DNA from: Methylobacterium phyllostachyos
Lineage (GTDB): Bacteria; Pseudomonadota; Alphaproteobacteria; Rhizobiales; Beijerinckiaceae
Length of the DNA stretch: 64,000 nucleotides
Assembly (NCBI RefSeq): GCF_900103445.1
Contig: NZ_FNHS01000021.1
Coordinates: forward strand, 17,299 to 81,298
Direction of reading: 5' to 3'
Part shown: positions 1-9,184 of the stretch, one piece after another
Numbering within the stretch: position 1 is the stretch's first letter
Layout of the letters: every line of letters starts with the position of its first letter
Made by a program: the position numbers and the translations under genes
The notes under the pieces: generated by a model
What the model was told of the DNA's origin: nothing
The model's database searches: none
The model's input: only the letters and a program-made list of their open reading frames with translations

Positions 1-772
1 GCATGATGATCATATGGTTCTTGGCGCCACCGAAGCACTGGGCGCGCTTCCCCGTCTCGGCGGCGCGGACATAGATGTACTCGGCGATGTGCGAGGAGCC
101 GACGAAGCCCACCGCCTTGATGTCCTCGTCGTCGAGAATCGCGTCAACCGCTTCCTTGTCGCCGTTGACGACGTTGAGGATGCCCGGCGGCAGGCCCGCC
201 TCCAAAAAGATCTCGGCGATGCGGATCGGCACGCTCGGGTCGCGCTCGGACGGCTTCAGGATGAAGGCGTTGCCGCAGGCGATCGCCGGGGCGCATTTCC
301 ACAGCGGGATCATCGCTGGGAAGTTGAACGGCGTGATGCCGGCGACGACGCCGAGCGGCTGGCGCAGGGAGTAAACGTCGATCCCCGGGCCGGCGCCTTC
401 GGTGTACTCGCCCTTGAGCAGGTGCGGGATGCCGCAGGCGAACTCCACCACCTCGACGCCGCGCTGGATGTCGCCCTTGGCGTCCGGCACGGTCTTGCCG
501 TGCTCGGAGGCGAGCAGCTCGGCCAGCGCGTCGTGCTCGCCGCGGATCAGTTCGAGGAAGCGCATCATCACCCGGGCCCGCTTCTGCGGGTTGGTGGCCG
601 CCCAGGCCGGCTGAGCCGCTTTGGCGTTCTCGACCGCCGCGCGCATCTCGGCCTTACTGGCCAGCGCGACCTTGGCCTGGACCTCGCCGGTCGAGGGGTG
701 GAACACGTCGGCGAACCGCCCGCTCTCGCCGCCGACGTTCCGGCCGCCGATGTAATGCCCAATCGTGCGCAT
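1..772 (-). CDS. mmsA: Methylmalonate-semialdehyde dehydrogenase, C-terminal part beyond the window edge
   Basis: This is a CoA-acylating aldehyde dehydrogenase that oxidises methylmalonate semialdehyde to propionyl-CoA (or malonate semialdehyde to acetyl-CoA) in valine and inositol breakdown. The readable protein begins MRTIGHYIGGRNVGGESGRF and carries HPSTGEV, the NPQKRARVM helix, the GITPFNFPAMIPLW signature of the MmsA branch and KPSERDPS of the NAD-binding fold. About 257 of the usual ~500 residues are present. The catalytic Cys lies beyond the left edge, so completeness cannot be judged. The ATG at 772 is preceded by a strong ribosome site (AGGGAGG). The gene is divergent from a LysR regulator, which suggests but does not prove control by it. 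Confidence 0.93.
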   Translation of the reverse strand, partial: MRTIGHYIGGRNVGGESGRFADVFHPSTGEVQAKVALASKAEMRAAVENAKAAQPAWAATNPQKRARVMMRFLELIRGEHDALAELLASEHGKTVPDAKGDIQRGVEVVEFACGIPHLLKGEYTEGAGPGIDVYSLRQPLGVVAGITPFNFPAMIPLWKCAPAIACGNAFILKPSERDPSVPIRIAEIFLEAGLPPGILNVVNGDKEAVDAILDDEDIKAVGFVGSSHIAEYIYVRAAETGKRAQCFGGAKNHMIIM

Positions 773-854
773 GCGCGCCTCCCTGTGATGTGGCGTATGA
801 TTTTGCCGCACCCTAACAGGATCGCTTGAGCGATAAAGCCGGATGCGCTTACAG

Positions 855-878
855 CCGCTGTGCATCGATGCACAGCGG
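855..878. promoter_or_regulatory. Perfect 24-bp palindrome between mmsA and a LysR gene
   Basis: The two 12-nt halves (left half CCGCTGTGCATC) are exact reverse complements. The dyad ends 10 nt before the LysR start codon and overlaps its GGGAG ribosome site, so it could be an autoregulatory operator or an mRNA hairpin that hides the start. It lacks the T-N11-A spacing typical of LysR boxes. Function is inferred only from symmetry and position. Confidence 0.55.
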
Positions 879-888
879 GAGTGCGGCC

Positions 889-1833
889 ATGGCCAGGATC
901 GGGCCGAACTGGGACGATCTGCGCTACTTCCTCGCGGTGGCGCGCACCGGCACCCTGAGCGCTGCCGCCGCACGGCTCGGCACCGAACACACCACGGTCG
1001 GCCGGCGGATCCGCGCGCTGGAGGAAGGCCTCGGCGGCCGCCTGTTCCACCGCAGCAACCTCGGCTACGCGCTGACCGAGGACGGGGCGAACCTCCTCGG
1101 CGTCGCCGAGGCGATGGAGAGCGCGTTCCTCTCGGCCATCGCCGCCACGGGGGCCGCCCAGACGGTCTCCGGCACGGTGCGGATCGGCGCGCCGGACGGG
1201 TTCGGCAGCGTCTTCCTCGCGCCCCGAATGCATCGGCTGACCGCCCGCCATCCGGGGCTGGAGGTCGAGATCATGGCGACCGCCCGGATCTTCAGCCTGT
1301 CCAAGCGCGAGGCCGACATCGTCATCAGCCTGTCCGGCCCGCAGCAGGCCCGGGTGGTGGCGCGCCGGCTCACCGATTACCGGCTGTTCGTCTACGCGGC
1401 GGAGTCCTACTGCGCCGCCGCGGCGCCGATCACCGAGGTCGCGGATCTCTCCGCGCATTCCTTCGTCGGCTATATCGAGGACATGCTCTTCACGCGCGAG
1501 CTGAACTACCTGGGGGCGCTCGGGCCTCCGGTCAGCGCCCGCCTGCGCTCCACCAACCTCCTGGCCCAGGTCTACGCGACGCGCGCGGGGGCGGGCCTGT
1601 GCGTCCTGCCGGCCTTCATCGCGGCGGCCCATCCCGGGCTGGTGCCGGTGCTGCCCGACCGGGTCTCGCTGACGCGCGCGTTCCACATGCACATCCACGA
1701 GGACCACAGGAAAGCGGCCCATATCCGCGCGGTCGCGAGCTTCATCGCCGCCGAGGTCGAGGCGGCGGGCGCCCTGTTTGCCGGGCCGGCTGTGTCAGCA
1801 CCGGCGGTTTCGCCGGATCCAGTCGCGCCCTAA
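889..1833 (+). CDS. LysR-family transcriptional regulator
   Basis: A DNA-binding regulator of 314 residues. The N-terminal winged helix-turn-helix spans about residues 8-67 (WDDLRYFLAVARTGTLSAAA, then HTTVGRRIRALEE), followed by a periplasmic-binding-like effector domain (SGTVRIGAPDGFG onward). I chose the ATG at 889 because GGGAG lies 7 nt upstream and the helix-turn-helix begins directly after it; an in-frame TTG at 826 would add 21 unlikely residues. It is divergent from mmsA and 52 bp ahead of an iron-type alcohol dehydrogenase, so either may be its target. The effector is unknown. Confidence 0.92.
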   Translation: MARIGPNWDDLRYFLAVARTGTLSAAAARLGTEHTTVGRRIRALEEGLGGRLFHRSNLGYALTEDGANLLGVAEAMESAFLSAIAATGAAQTVSGTVRIGAPDGFGSVFLAPRMHRLTARHPGLEVEIMATARIFSLSKREADIVISLSGPQQARVVARRLTDYRLFVYAAESYCAAAAPITEVADLSAHSFVGYIEDMLFTRELNYLGALGPPVSARLRSTNLLAQVYATRAGAGLCVLPAFIAAAHPGLVPVLPDRVSLTRAFHMHIHEDHRKAAHIRAVASFIAAEVEAAGALFAGPAVSAPAVSPDPVAP

Positions 1834-1885
1834 GATCCCGCGAACCCGGCCGATCGGAATTGGCGCCGGATGGGAGGATCACACC

Positions 1886-3049
1886 ATGGTCGCCTCGATC
1901 GCCCTGCCCCGGCTGATGCGCGTCGGCGCCGGCGCCTCGCGGCTCCTGCCGGAGGTGCTCGGCCAGCTCGGCCTGTCGCGCCCCTTCGTGGTGACCGACC
2001 CCTACCTCGCCGGCAGCGGCCGGGTGGAGGCGCTCACCGAACGGCTCAACGGCGCGGGCACCCGCGCCACCGTGTTCGCCGACACGGTGCCCGACCCGAC
2101 CGTGGCCTCGGTGGAGGCGGCGCTCGCCGCGCTCAAGGCGGGCGATTTCGACTGTGTGGTCGGCTTCGGCGGCGGCAGCCCGATGGACACCGCCAAGGCG
2201 GTCGCCGTGCTCGCCCGCCACGGCGGCCACATGCGCGACTACAAGGCACCCCGCCAGCAGGACGAGCCCGGCCTGCCGATCGTGGCGATCCCAACCACCG
2301 CCGGCACCGGCTCGGAGGCGACCCGCTTCACCATCGTCACCGACGAGACCTCCGACGAGAAGATGCTGTGCATCGGGCTCGCCTACCTGCCGGTCGCGGC
2401 TCTGGTCGATTACGAGCTGACGCTGACGAAGCCCAAGCGGCTCACCGCCGATACCGGCATCGACGCGCTGACCCACGCCATCGAGGCCTACGTGTCGCGC
2501 AAGTCGAACCTGTTCTCGGACGGGCTGGCGCTCCAGGCGATGAAGCTGATCGCCCCGAACCTGCGGCGGGTCTGGACCGATCCCGGCGACCGGGCGGCGC
2601 GCGAGGCGATGATGCTGGGTGCGACCCAGGCCGGCATCGCATTCTCGAATGCGTCGGTGGCACTGGTCCACGGGATGAGCCGGCCGATCGGTGCCCACTT
2701 CCACGTGGCGCACGGGCTGTCGAACGCGATGCTGTTGCCGGCGGTCACGTCCTTCTCGGTACCGGCCGCCATCGATCGCTACGCGGCCTGCGCCCGGGCC
2801 ATCGGGGTCGCCAAGCCGGAGGCCGACGACCGGTCCGCCGCCGCGGCCCTGGTGGCGGAACTGGAAGCGCTCAACGACGACCTCGACGTTCCCGGCCCCA
2901 AGGAATACGGGATCGACCCGGCCCGCTGGGAGGCGCTGCTTCCCACGATGGCGGCGCAGGCGCTCGCCTCCGGGTCACCGGCCAACAACCCGGTCGAGCC
3001 CAGTGCCGACGAGATCGTCGCGCTGTATCGGCGCGTCTGGGCGGGGTGA
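1886..3049 (+). CDS. Iron-containing alcohol dehydrogenase
   Basis: An NAD(P)-dependent group III alcohol dehydrogenase of 387 residues, the usual family length. The nucleotide-binding signature GGGSPMDTAK is at about 95-104 and TTAGTGSEATRF at 137-148. Predicted metal ligands are Asp193 and His197 (in DALTHAIEAY), His262 (VHGMSRPIGAH) and His276 (HGLSNAMLLP). The ATG at 1886 has GGGAGGA 7 nt upstream, which excludes an upstream in-frame start at 1778. The substrate cannot be read from sequence; relatives reduce or oxidise short-chain alcohols, 4-hydroxybutyrate or maleylacetate. The LysR gene upstream in the same direction may be co-transcribed with it. Confidence 0.93.
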   Translation: MVASIALPRLMRVGAGASRLLPEVLGQLGLSRPFVVTDPYLAGSGRVEALTERLNGAGTRATVFADTVPDPTVASVEAALAALKAGDFDCVVGFGGGSPMDTAKAVAVLARHGGHMRDYKAPRQQDEPGLPIVAIPTTAGTGSEATRFTIVTDETSDEKMLCIGLAYLPVAALVDYELTLTKPKRLTADTGIDALTHAIEAYVSRKSNLFSDGLALQAMKLIAPNLRRVWTDPGDRAAREAMMLGATQAGIAFSNASVALVHGMSRPIGAHFHVAHGLSNAMLLPAVTSFSVPAAIDRYAACARAIGVAKPEADDRSAAAALVAELEALNDDLDVPGPKEYGIDPARWEALLPTMAAQALASGSPANNPVEPSADEIVALYRRVWAG

Positions 3050-3095
3050 TGCCCGCGGGGCAGAGAATCTGTCGGGGCGGACATTCGGCCCGCCG

Positions 3096-3187
3096 CCGTC
3101 TTTGCGAGCGAAGCGGAGCAATCCAGCAGCGCCACGCGAACAGATGCCGCGCTGCTCTGGGTCGCTTCGCTCCGCTTGCGATGACGG
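3096..3187. repeat. Dispersed inverted-repeat element, copy A
   Basis: The left arm starts CCGTCTTTGCGAGCGAAGC and the right arm ends TCCGCTTGCGATGACGG; the arms are imperfect reverse complements able to form a long hairpin. Related copies are at 20655, 47162 and, degraded, 31492. This copy sits between two convergent genes and may double as a terminator. Confidence 0.75.
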
Positions 3188-3195
3188 GGTGAGCG

Positions 3196-4425
3196 CTACT
3201 TCGCTGCCGTGAGCGGGCAGCCGCTCTCGGTCGGCGAGGCGAAGGCCTCCTTGCCGGGGACGGTCGAGATCAGCTTGTAGAGGTCCCACTCGCCCTTCGA
3301 CTCGGCGGGCTTCTTGACCTCGAACAGGTACATGTCGTGCACCATGAGGCCGTCGGCCTGCACGACCCCGTGATGGGCAAAAACGTCGTCCACCGGCAGC
3401 GCCTTGAGCTTGGCGTTGACCGCGTCGGTCTCGTCGGTGCCCGCCGCCTTGACGGCCTTCAGGTAGGACAGGACCGCCGAGTAGGTGCCGGCCTGGATCA
3501 TGTTGGGCATCCGGCCGGTGCGCTTCATGTAGCGCTGGCCGAAGGCGCGGGTCTCGTCGTTGGCGTCCCAGTACCAGCCCTCGGTGAGCGTCAGGCCCTG
3601 GGCCACCTTCAGGCCGAGCCCGTGCACTTCCGAGAGGGTGAAGAGCAGCGCCGCGAGCTTCTGGCCGCCCTCGACGATGCCGTACTCCGCCGCCTGCTTG
3701 ATGGCGTTCGAGGTGTCGAGCCCGGCATTGGCGAGCCCGATCACCTTGGCCTTCGAGCCCTGGGCCTGGAGCAGGAACGAGGAGAAATCCTGGTTCGAGA
3801 GCGGGTGACGGACGCTGCCCAGCACCTTGCCGCCATTGGCGATCACCACCTTGCTGGTGTCGGCCTCCAAAGCCGAGCCGAAGGCGTAGTCAGCCGTGAG
3901 GAAGAACCACGTGTTGCCGCCCGCCCGGGTCAGCGCGCCGCCGGTGCCCACCGCCAGCGCCCGCGTGTCGAAGGCCCAATGGTAGCCGTAGGGCGTGCAG
4001 GCCTTGCCGGTGAGGTCGCTTGACGCCGCCCCGGTGGTGATCGTGATCTTCTTCTTCTCCTTGGACAGGCCCTGGACCGCCAGCGCCACCGAGGAGGTGG
4101 TCAACTCCATGATCGCGTCGACGCCGTCGCGGTCGTACCATTGCCGGGCGATCGCCGAGGCGATGTCGGGCTTGTTCTGGTGGTCGGCCGTGAGGATCTC
4201 GATCGGCACGCTGCCGATCTTGCCGCCCATATCCTCCACCGCCATCCGGGCCGCCTCGACCGAGCCCTGGCCGCCATACTCGGCGTAGAGGCCGGACTGG
4301 TCGTTGAGGATGCCGATGCGCACCGCGTTGCCCGAGAACGCGTCCGCGCCACCCTGGGCGGCGGCTCCGCAGGCCGTTCCAACCAGCGCCGCCGCCAGCA
4401 CCGCACCGCCGAATGTCTTGATCAT
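3196..4425 (-). CDS. ABC transporter substrate-binding protein, branched-chain amino-acid type
   Basis: A periplasmic binding protein of 409 residues in the leucine/isoleucine/valine-binding class (Peripla_BP_6 fold). An N-terminal signal peptide (MIKTFGGAVLAAALVGTACG, cleavage near AAAQ) is followed by the family opening VRIGILNDQSGLYAEYGG. The domain continues with VEAARMAVEDMGGKI, VDAIMELTTSSVALAVQ and GYHWAFDTRALAVG. The ATG at 4425 follows GGGGGAG; longer in-frame extensions lack a signal sequence. No permease or ATPase genes lie beside it, so its transporter partner is elsewhere or it is an orphan. The ligand is unknown; relatives bind amino acids, amides, urea or aromatic acids. Confidence 0.93.
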   Translation of the reverse strand: MIKTFGGAVLAAALVGTACGAAAQGGADAFSGNAVRIGILNDQSGLYAEYGGQGSVEAARMAVEDMGGKIGSVPIEILTADHQNKPDIASAIARQWYDRDGVDAIMELTTSSVALAVQGLSKEKKKITITTGAASSDLTGKACTPYGYHWAFDTRALAVGTGGALTRAGGNTWFFLTADYAFGSALEADTSKVVIANGGKVLGSVRHPLSNQDFSSFLLQAQGSKAKVIGLANAGLDTSNAIKQAAEYGIVEGGQKLAALLFTLSEVHGLGLKVAQGLTLTEGWYWDANDETRAFGQRYMKRTGRMPNMIQAGTYSAVLSYLKAVKAAGTDETDAVNAKLKALPVDDVFAHHGVVQADGLMVHDMYLFEVKKPAESKGEWDLYKLISTVPGKEAFASPTESGCPLTAAK

Positions 4426-4573
4426 GTCTCCCCCCGGTTCACCCGAGTGCCCGCTTCTGAGGCGGTTCCGAATGCAAAATAGATCACACGAGCGGGAGAG
4501 GCCACGGTCAAGCTCGACCGGATGCTGAAAGATTGCGCCGGTTGTGACCGCCGCCCCGACTTTCGTACGTTTC

Positions 4574-4612
4574 CGGACAATCGCGCGGGCGAAGTTACAA
4601 TAGCTTAACCAT
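4574..4612 (+). promoter_or_regulatory. Candidate promoter and CtrA-like site ahead of cpaB
   Basis: CGGACA (4574-4579) and TACAAT (4596-4601) are separated by 16 nt and resemble a sigma-70 promoter. Just downstream, TTAACCAT at 4605-4612 matches the short CtrA-type half-site known from Caulobacter cell-cycle promoters. The site lies about 70 nt before cpaB. No other regulator evidence exists in the window. Confidence 0.4.
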
Positions 4613-4683
4613 AAGTACACGAATCCACGCGCAAGTTCCGGTCATGGGCGGCAATTCGGCCGTCTCCGGCGCGTGGCGATGCG

Positions 4684-5493
4684 ATGAAACCTGCCCGTCT
4701 CGCTGTCCTCGGCATCGCCCTCGCGGCGGGCAGTGGGGCGGCCTTCCTGATGAGCGGCGGCGATCCGCCCCCGCCTCCAGCGCCGATCAAAGCCGAAGCG
4801 CCGCCGGTACCGATGAACGACGTGCTGGTCGCCGCCACCGACCTGCCGATGGGGCAGGTGCTGCGCGCCGCGGACCTGCGGTGGCAAGCCTGGCCGGATG
4901 GCGCCGTGAATCCCGGCTACATGAGCCGCAAGACCAACCCGAAGGCCCTTGACGAGACCGTGGGCGCCTCCGTCCGCTCGAGCTTCCTGGCGGGTGAGCC
5001 GATCCGCGCGCAGAAGCTCGTGCGCCCGGAGAGCGGCTTCATGGCGGCGATCCTGCCGCAGGGCCTGCGCGCGGTCGCCATCACCACCGACAGCCGCGGC
5101 ACCAACTCGGCCGGCGGCTTCATCCTGCCCAACGACCGGGTCGATGTGATCCGCACCTTCCACAAGCCCGTCAAAATGGCGGTCGGTGAGCGCGACTCCC
5201 AAATCTCGCAGACGATCTTGACCGACATCCGCGTCCTCGCGATTGGCCAGTTGATCCAGGAGAAGAACGGCACAAACGTCGTCACGGGCGAGACCGCGAC
5301 GCTGGCAGTCACCCCCGCCCAGGCCGAAGCCCTGACGCTTGCCGGGAAGGATGGCTCGCTGTCGCTGTCGCTGCGCAGCCTCGCCGATGCCGGCGCTCCC
5401 GCCGCCGCCCCCGCCGACACGCCCCAGGCGCAGATGCCCGATGACGCACTGACCGTGGTGCGTTTCGGCATCGCGCAGCAGCAGACGCCGTGA
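4684..5493 (+). CDS. cpaB: Tad/Flp pilus assembly protein CpaB (RcpC)
   Basis: A periplasmic component of the Tad (tight adherence) pilus machine, thought to work with the secretin. The protein has 269 residues. A hydrophobic N-terminal segment (about 5-22) is followed by a SAF domain starting NDVLVAATDLPMGQVLRAADL at about 41, then the RcpC/CpaB domain with AVAITTDSRG and GGFILPNDRVDVIRTF. It is first in a cpaB-cpaC-cpaD-cpaE-cpaF-tadB-tadC run and its stop overlaps the cpaC start (GTGA), so the two are translationally coupled. The ribosome site before the ATG is weak. Confidence 0.93.
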   Translation: MKPARLAVLGIALAAGSGAAFLMSGGDPPPPPAPIKAEAPPVPMNDVLVAATDLPMGQVLRAADLRWQAWPDGAVNPGYMSRKTNPKALDETVGASVRSSFLAGEPIRAQKLVRPESGFMAAILPQGLRAVAITTDSRGTNSAGGFILPNDRVDVIRTFHKPVKMAVGERDSQISQTILTDIRVLAIGQLIQEKNGTNVVTGETATLAVTPAQAEALTLAGKDGSLSLSLRSLADAGAPAAAPADTPQAQMPDDALTVVRFGIAQQQTP

Positions 5494-7055
5494 CCGCCAT
5501 GCTCGCTCCGCTGCCCCACGCCCGCCCAGCGCGGCGTCCGATCCGCCGCAGGGCCTGTGCCCTCGCTCTCCTGGCCAGCCTGACCGCTCCGGCCGGCGCG
5601 CAGGACCGACCGGTCCTCGGGCCCGCCCCGGTCCTAACGGTGGGCTCCGCGGAGGCCGCCTCGACCCGGCGCGTCGAACTGACGGCTGGCCGCTCCGTGA
5701 TCGTGGACCTGCCGCGGGACGCCAAGGAGGTCTTCGTCGCGAACCCCGCGGTGGCCAACGCCGTGGTCCGCTCGACTCGCAAGGTCTTCGTGATCGGGAT
5801 GGCCGACGGCGCGACCTCGATCTTCATCATGGATGCCGAGGGCCGCCAGATTGCCGCCCTCGACGTGACCGTGGCCCGCGACCTGAACCTCGGAACCCTG
5901 CGCGAGCTGCTCGGCCAGAGCATCCCGGGCGGCCGGTTCGACGTGCGCTCCTCCGGGGCCTCGGTGCTGCTGTCGGGCTCGGTGAATTCGTCGGCGGACG
6001 CCCAGCAGGCGATCGACATCGCCAACGCCTTCGTGGGGCTGGGGGGTGGAGGCGGCGGGACAGGCGCGCCGAGCGGCGGCGTCGCGGCTGGCGCCCGGGG
6101 CGCGGTGATCAACAACCTCTCCATCCGCAACAAGGACCAGGTGATGCTGCGCGTCACCGTGGTGGAGGTGTCGCGCAACGTCCTGAAGCAGTTCGGCATC
6201 AACCTGAACGGGAACTGGTCGGCGCTGAACCCCCTCGGCAACGCGACGACCTCCCCCTCGCTGGTCAATTCGCTGCCCTTCCCGATCACCGGCGGGACGA
6301 CGCCGACCGGCAACCAACTCCAGGCGTCCGTGAGAGCCGGCGGCTTCTCGCTCCAGGCCACGCTGAAAGCTTTCGAACAGGCCGGGGTCTCACGCGTCCT
6401 CGCGGAGCCGACACTGACGGCGATCTCCGGCGAGGCCGCGAAATTTCTGGCCGGCGGCGAGTTCCCGGTGCCATCGGCCGCCTCGAGCTGCGTCAGCGGC
6501 CTCTGCTCCGCCCCCGGCATCACCTTCAAGCCCTATGGCGTCGCCCTGAGCTTCACGCCGGTGGTTCTGGCCGACAACCGGATCTCGATCCGCGTCGCCA
6601 CCGACGTGACCGAAATCGATCCGACGAACAGCTTCAACTACACCAACGACGGCGTCACGACCGCGATCCCCGGAACACGGGTCCGCCGGTCCGAGACCAC
6701 GGTCGAGCTGCCCTCCGGCGGCGTGATGATGACCGCCGGCCTGATCCAGCAGGTGAACAAGCAGGCCATCTCCGGCCTGCCCGGCCTGATCAACCTGCCG
6801 ATCCTCGGCGCCCTGTTCCGCTCCCGGGACTACCAGCGCATGGAGACCGAGCTGATGATCATGTGCACCCCCTACATCGCCCGGGCGATGGAGCCGAAGC
6901 AGGTCAGCCGCCCCGACGACAACTTCGTCGATTCCACCGACGGTCAGGCGGTGCTCCTCGGCCAGATCAACCGCCTGTACGGCAAGGTCGCCCCCACCGG
7001 CGCGGCCCCGCTCGGGCCGAGCTATCGCGGCCGCGTCGGCTTCATCGTCGAGTAG
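5490..7055 (+). CDS. cpaC: Tad pilus outer-membrane secretin CpaC (RcpA)
   Basis: This protein forms the outer-membrane ring through which the Flp pilus passes. It has 521 residues. An Arg-rich n-region and hydrophobic core (ending PAGAQ, about residue 33) form the signal peptide. The pilus-assembly N-domain contains DLPRDAKEVFVANPAVANAV, and a BON-like segment and a Gly-rich linker (about 186-200) follow. The secretin domain (about 285-480) includes VSRVLAEPTLTAISGEAAKF and the GLPGLINLPILGALFRS signature near the C-terminus. The GTG at 5490 overlaps the cpaB stop; an ATG at 5499 is an equally possible start. Confidence 0.94.
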   Translation: MTAMLAPLPHARPARRPIRRRACALALLASLTAPAGAQDRPVLGPAPVLTVGSAEAASTRRVELTAGRSVIVDLPRDAKEVFVANPAVANAVVRSTRKVFVIGMADGATSIFIMDAEGRQIAALDVTVARDLNLGTLRELLGQSIPGGRFDVRSSGASVLLSGSVNSSADAQQAIDIANAFVGLGGGGGGTGAPSGGVAAGARGAVINNLSIRNKDQVMLRVTVVEVSRNVLKQFGINLNGNWSALNPLGNATTSPSLVNSLPFPITGGTTPTGNQLQASVRAGGFSLQATLKAFEQAGVSRVLAEPTLTAISGEAAKFLAGGEFPVPSAASSCVSGLCSAPGITFKPYGVALSFTPVVLADNRISIRVATDVTEIDPTNSFNYTNDGVTTAIPGTRVRRSETTVELPSGGVMMTAGLIQQVNKQAISGLPGLINLPILGALFRSRDYQRMETELMIMCTPYIARAMEPKQVSRPDDNFVDSTDGQAVLLGQINRLYGKVAPTGAAPLGPSYRGRVGFIVE

Positions 7056-7074
7056 CGCCTTCAGGATCGGATCC

Positions 7075-7818
7075 ATGACCGGACTCCCCCCGTTCTCCCG
7101 GCACCGCGCCCATGCCGGCCTGCTCGCCGCCTGCGCCCTCGGCGCCCTCGCGGCCGGCTGCAAGAGCGAGCCGGCCGCTACCGGCGCGATCGAGATCTCG
7201 GACTACCGGGCCCGGCACCCGATCGTCCTGGCCGATGGCACCCGCAGCCTCGACGTGTTCCCCACGGGGGTCGGCCATCTCGATCCCCGCCAGACCGCCG
7301 ATGTCGATGCCTTCATGCTGGAATACCGACGCTACGGGCGTGGAACCCTCCTGATGGAGGTCCCTCGGGGTGTTCCGCCGGCACAGGCGGAAGCGGTCGC
7401 CCGCACGGTGGCGGCTTTGGGTCGGCTGGGCGCACAGGACAGGGTCAGCGCCCGCGAGATCGCCGTCACCGGCTACGCCGTCGCGGCCCCGAGTCTGGCC
7501 GCGCCGATCCGGCTGAGCTTCCAGCGGATGCAGGCCAAGGTCTCCGATGCCTGCGGGCTCTGGCCCAACGATACGGGAACCAGCAACTTCGCGTTGGACT
7601 ACAACAACCGCCCGATGTGGAACCTCGGCTGCGCCACGCAATCGACCGTGGCCGCACAGATCGCCGACCCTGTGGATCTCGTGCGCGGACGGCCCGAGGG
7701 CCGGATCGATACGGTCAAGCGGGTCCGCGACATCGGTCAATTGCGCGAAGGCAAGGATCCATCAACCGCATGGCGTCAAGATGGGCAGACCGACGTGAAA
7801 TCTCAGGTCGGACAATAA
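7075..7818 (+). CDS. cpaD: Tad pilus assembly lipoprotein CpaD
   Basis: A predicted outer-membrane lipoprotein associated with the secretin CpaC. The 247-residue product has a signal peptide ending in a lipobox (LAAGC, lipid-modified Cys29). The CpaD domain includes YRARHPIVLADGTRSLDVFP, an AEAVARTVAALG segment and the C-terminal signature FALDYNNRPMWNLGCATQST. It lies 19 nt after cpaC and 58 nt before cpaE in the same direction, consistent with one transcript. The family is poorly understood mechanistically. Confidence 0.92.
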   Translation: MTGLPPFSRHRAHAGLLAACALGALAAGCKSEPAATGAIEISDYRARHPIVLADGTRSLDVFPTGVGHLDPRQTADVDAFMLEYRRYGRGTLLMEVPRGVPPAQAEAVARTVAALGRLGAQDRVSAREIAVTGYAVAAPSLAAPIRLSFQRMQAKVSDACGLWPNDTGTSNFALDYNNRPMWNLGCATQSTVAAQIADPVDLVRGRPEGRIDTVKRVRDIGQLREGKDPSTAWRQDGQTDVKSQVGQ

Positions 7819-7876
7819 GTTTACGTCCTGCTCGATCCCGACGCCGCACCCCGAACGCGAACCTGAAAGCGCCGTC

Positions 7877-9154
7877 ATGGCAGACCTGTCCGAGACAGCC
7901 GAGCGCACGATCGCCCCGGTGCCCCGGATCACCATCCAGGCGTTCTGCGAGACCAGCGAGACCGCCGCGATGATCGAGGGGGCGGCCCTCGACCGGCGCA
8001 TGCAGAAGACGCAGGTCAAGGTCCGGATGGGCGGCGGCGCTGCGGCCATCGAGGCCTACCGGCACGCGCCGACGCCCAACGTCATCGTGCTGGAAACGCA
8101 AGGGCCGCGCTCGAAGCCGCTCGAATGCCTCGATGCCCTGGCCGAGGTCTGCGACGAGGGCACCCGCGTCCTGGTGATCGGCCATCTCAACGACGTGACG
8201 CTCTACCGGCAGCTGATCCAGCGCGGCGTGTCCGACTACCTGATGGCGCCGGTGGACCCGCTGACCCTGATCGGGGCGATCTCCGACCTGTTCACGGCCC
8301 CGGGCGTCAAGCCGGTGGGTCGCACGGTGGCGGTCTGCGGCGTGAAGGGCGGCATCGGCGCCTCGACGGTGGCGCACAACTTCGCGTGGTCGGTCGCCCG
8401 CAGCCAGGGCGTCCAGACGGTGATCGCCGATCTCGACATCGCCTACGGCACCGCCTCGCTGAACTTCAACCAGGATCCGCCTCAAGGCATCGCCGAAGCG
8501 GTGTTCGCCCCCGAGCGCCTGGATTCGGCCCTGGTCGAGCGGCTGCTGTCCAAGTGCAGCGACACGTTGAGCCTGCTCTCGGCACCCGCGAGCCTCGACC
8601 GCACCATCGACCTATCGGAGCCGGCCTTCGACGCCCTGATCGAATATCTGCGGGCGAGCGTGCCCTGCGTGGTGCTCGACGTGCCGCACCAGTGGAACGC
8701 GTGGACGAAGCGCGTGCTGACGGCGGCCGACGAGATCCTGATCGTTGCAGGGCCCGACCTCGCCAGCCTGCGCAACGCCAAGAACCTCCTCGGCGCGCTC
8801 AAGCATGGGCGCCCGAACGATGCGCCGCCGCGGATCCTGCTCAACGGCGTCGGCGTACCGAAGCGCCCCGAGATCGGCACGCCCGAATTCGCCAAGACCC
8901 TGGAGGCTCCGGTCGCGCTGACGATCCCGTTCGAGCCCGCCCTGTTCGGCACCGCCGCCAACAACGGCCAGATGATCGCCGAGATCCAGGCCGGCTCCAA
9001 GGTGGCGGAGCTGTTCAACGACCTCGCCGCCCTGACGCTCGGCCGCGCGGAGACCCGGCGCAGCGGGCGCGCGAGCCTGCTGGAGCCGCTGCTGGCCCGG
9101 TTCGCCGGCACCAAGCTCGGCGGCATCAAGCTCGCCGGCGGGAAGGCCTCGTGA
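7877..9154 (+). CDS. cpaE: Tad pilus localisation ATPase CpaE (TadZ)
   Basis: A ParA/MinD-superfamily protein that places the Tad secretion system, often at a cell pole. It has 425 residues: an atypical receiver-like N-domain (about 20-140, with VRVLVIGHLNDVTLYRQLIQ-like helices) and an ATPase domain. The deviant Walker A is GVKGGIGAST near residue 155 and the switch region is TVIADLDIAYGTASLNF. The final Lys of the Walker A (GKT/GKS) is replaced in GIGAST, as in many TadZ proteins, so ATP turnover may be weak. Its position between cpaD and cpaF is the standard gene order. Confidence 0.93.
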   Translation: MADLSETAERTIAPVPRITIQAFCETSETAAMIEGAALDRRMQKTQVKVRMGGGAAAIEAYRHAPTPNVIVLETQGPRSKPLECLDALAEVCDEGTRVLVIGHLNDVTLYRQLIQRGVSDYLMAPVDPLTLIGAISDLFTAPGVKPVGRTVAVCGVKGGIGASTVAHNFAWSVARSQGVQTVIADLDIAYGTASLNFNQDPPQGIAEAVFAPERLDSALVERLLSKCSDTLSLLSAPASLDRTIDLSEPAFDALIEYLRASVPCVVLDVPHQWNAWTKRVLTAADEILIVAGPDLASLRNAKNLLGALKHGRPNDAPPRILLNGVGVPKRPEIGTPEFAKTLEAPVALTIPFEPALFGTAANNGQMIAEIQAGSKVAELFNDLAALTLGRAETRRSGRASLLEPLLARFAGTKLGGIKLAGGKAS

Positions 9155-9184
9155 TGCGGTCCGACCGCGCCCTGGAACCGGCCC

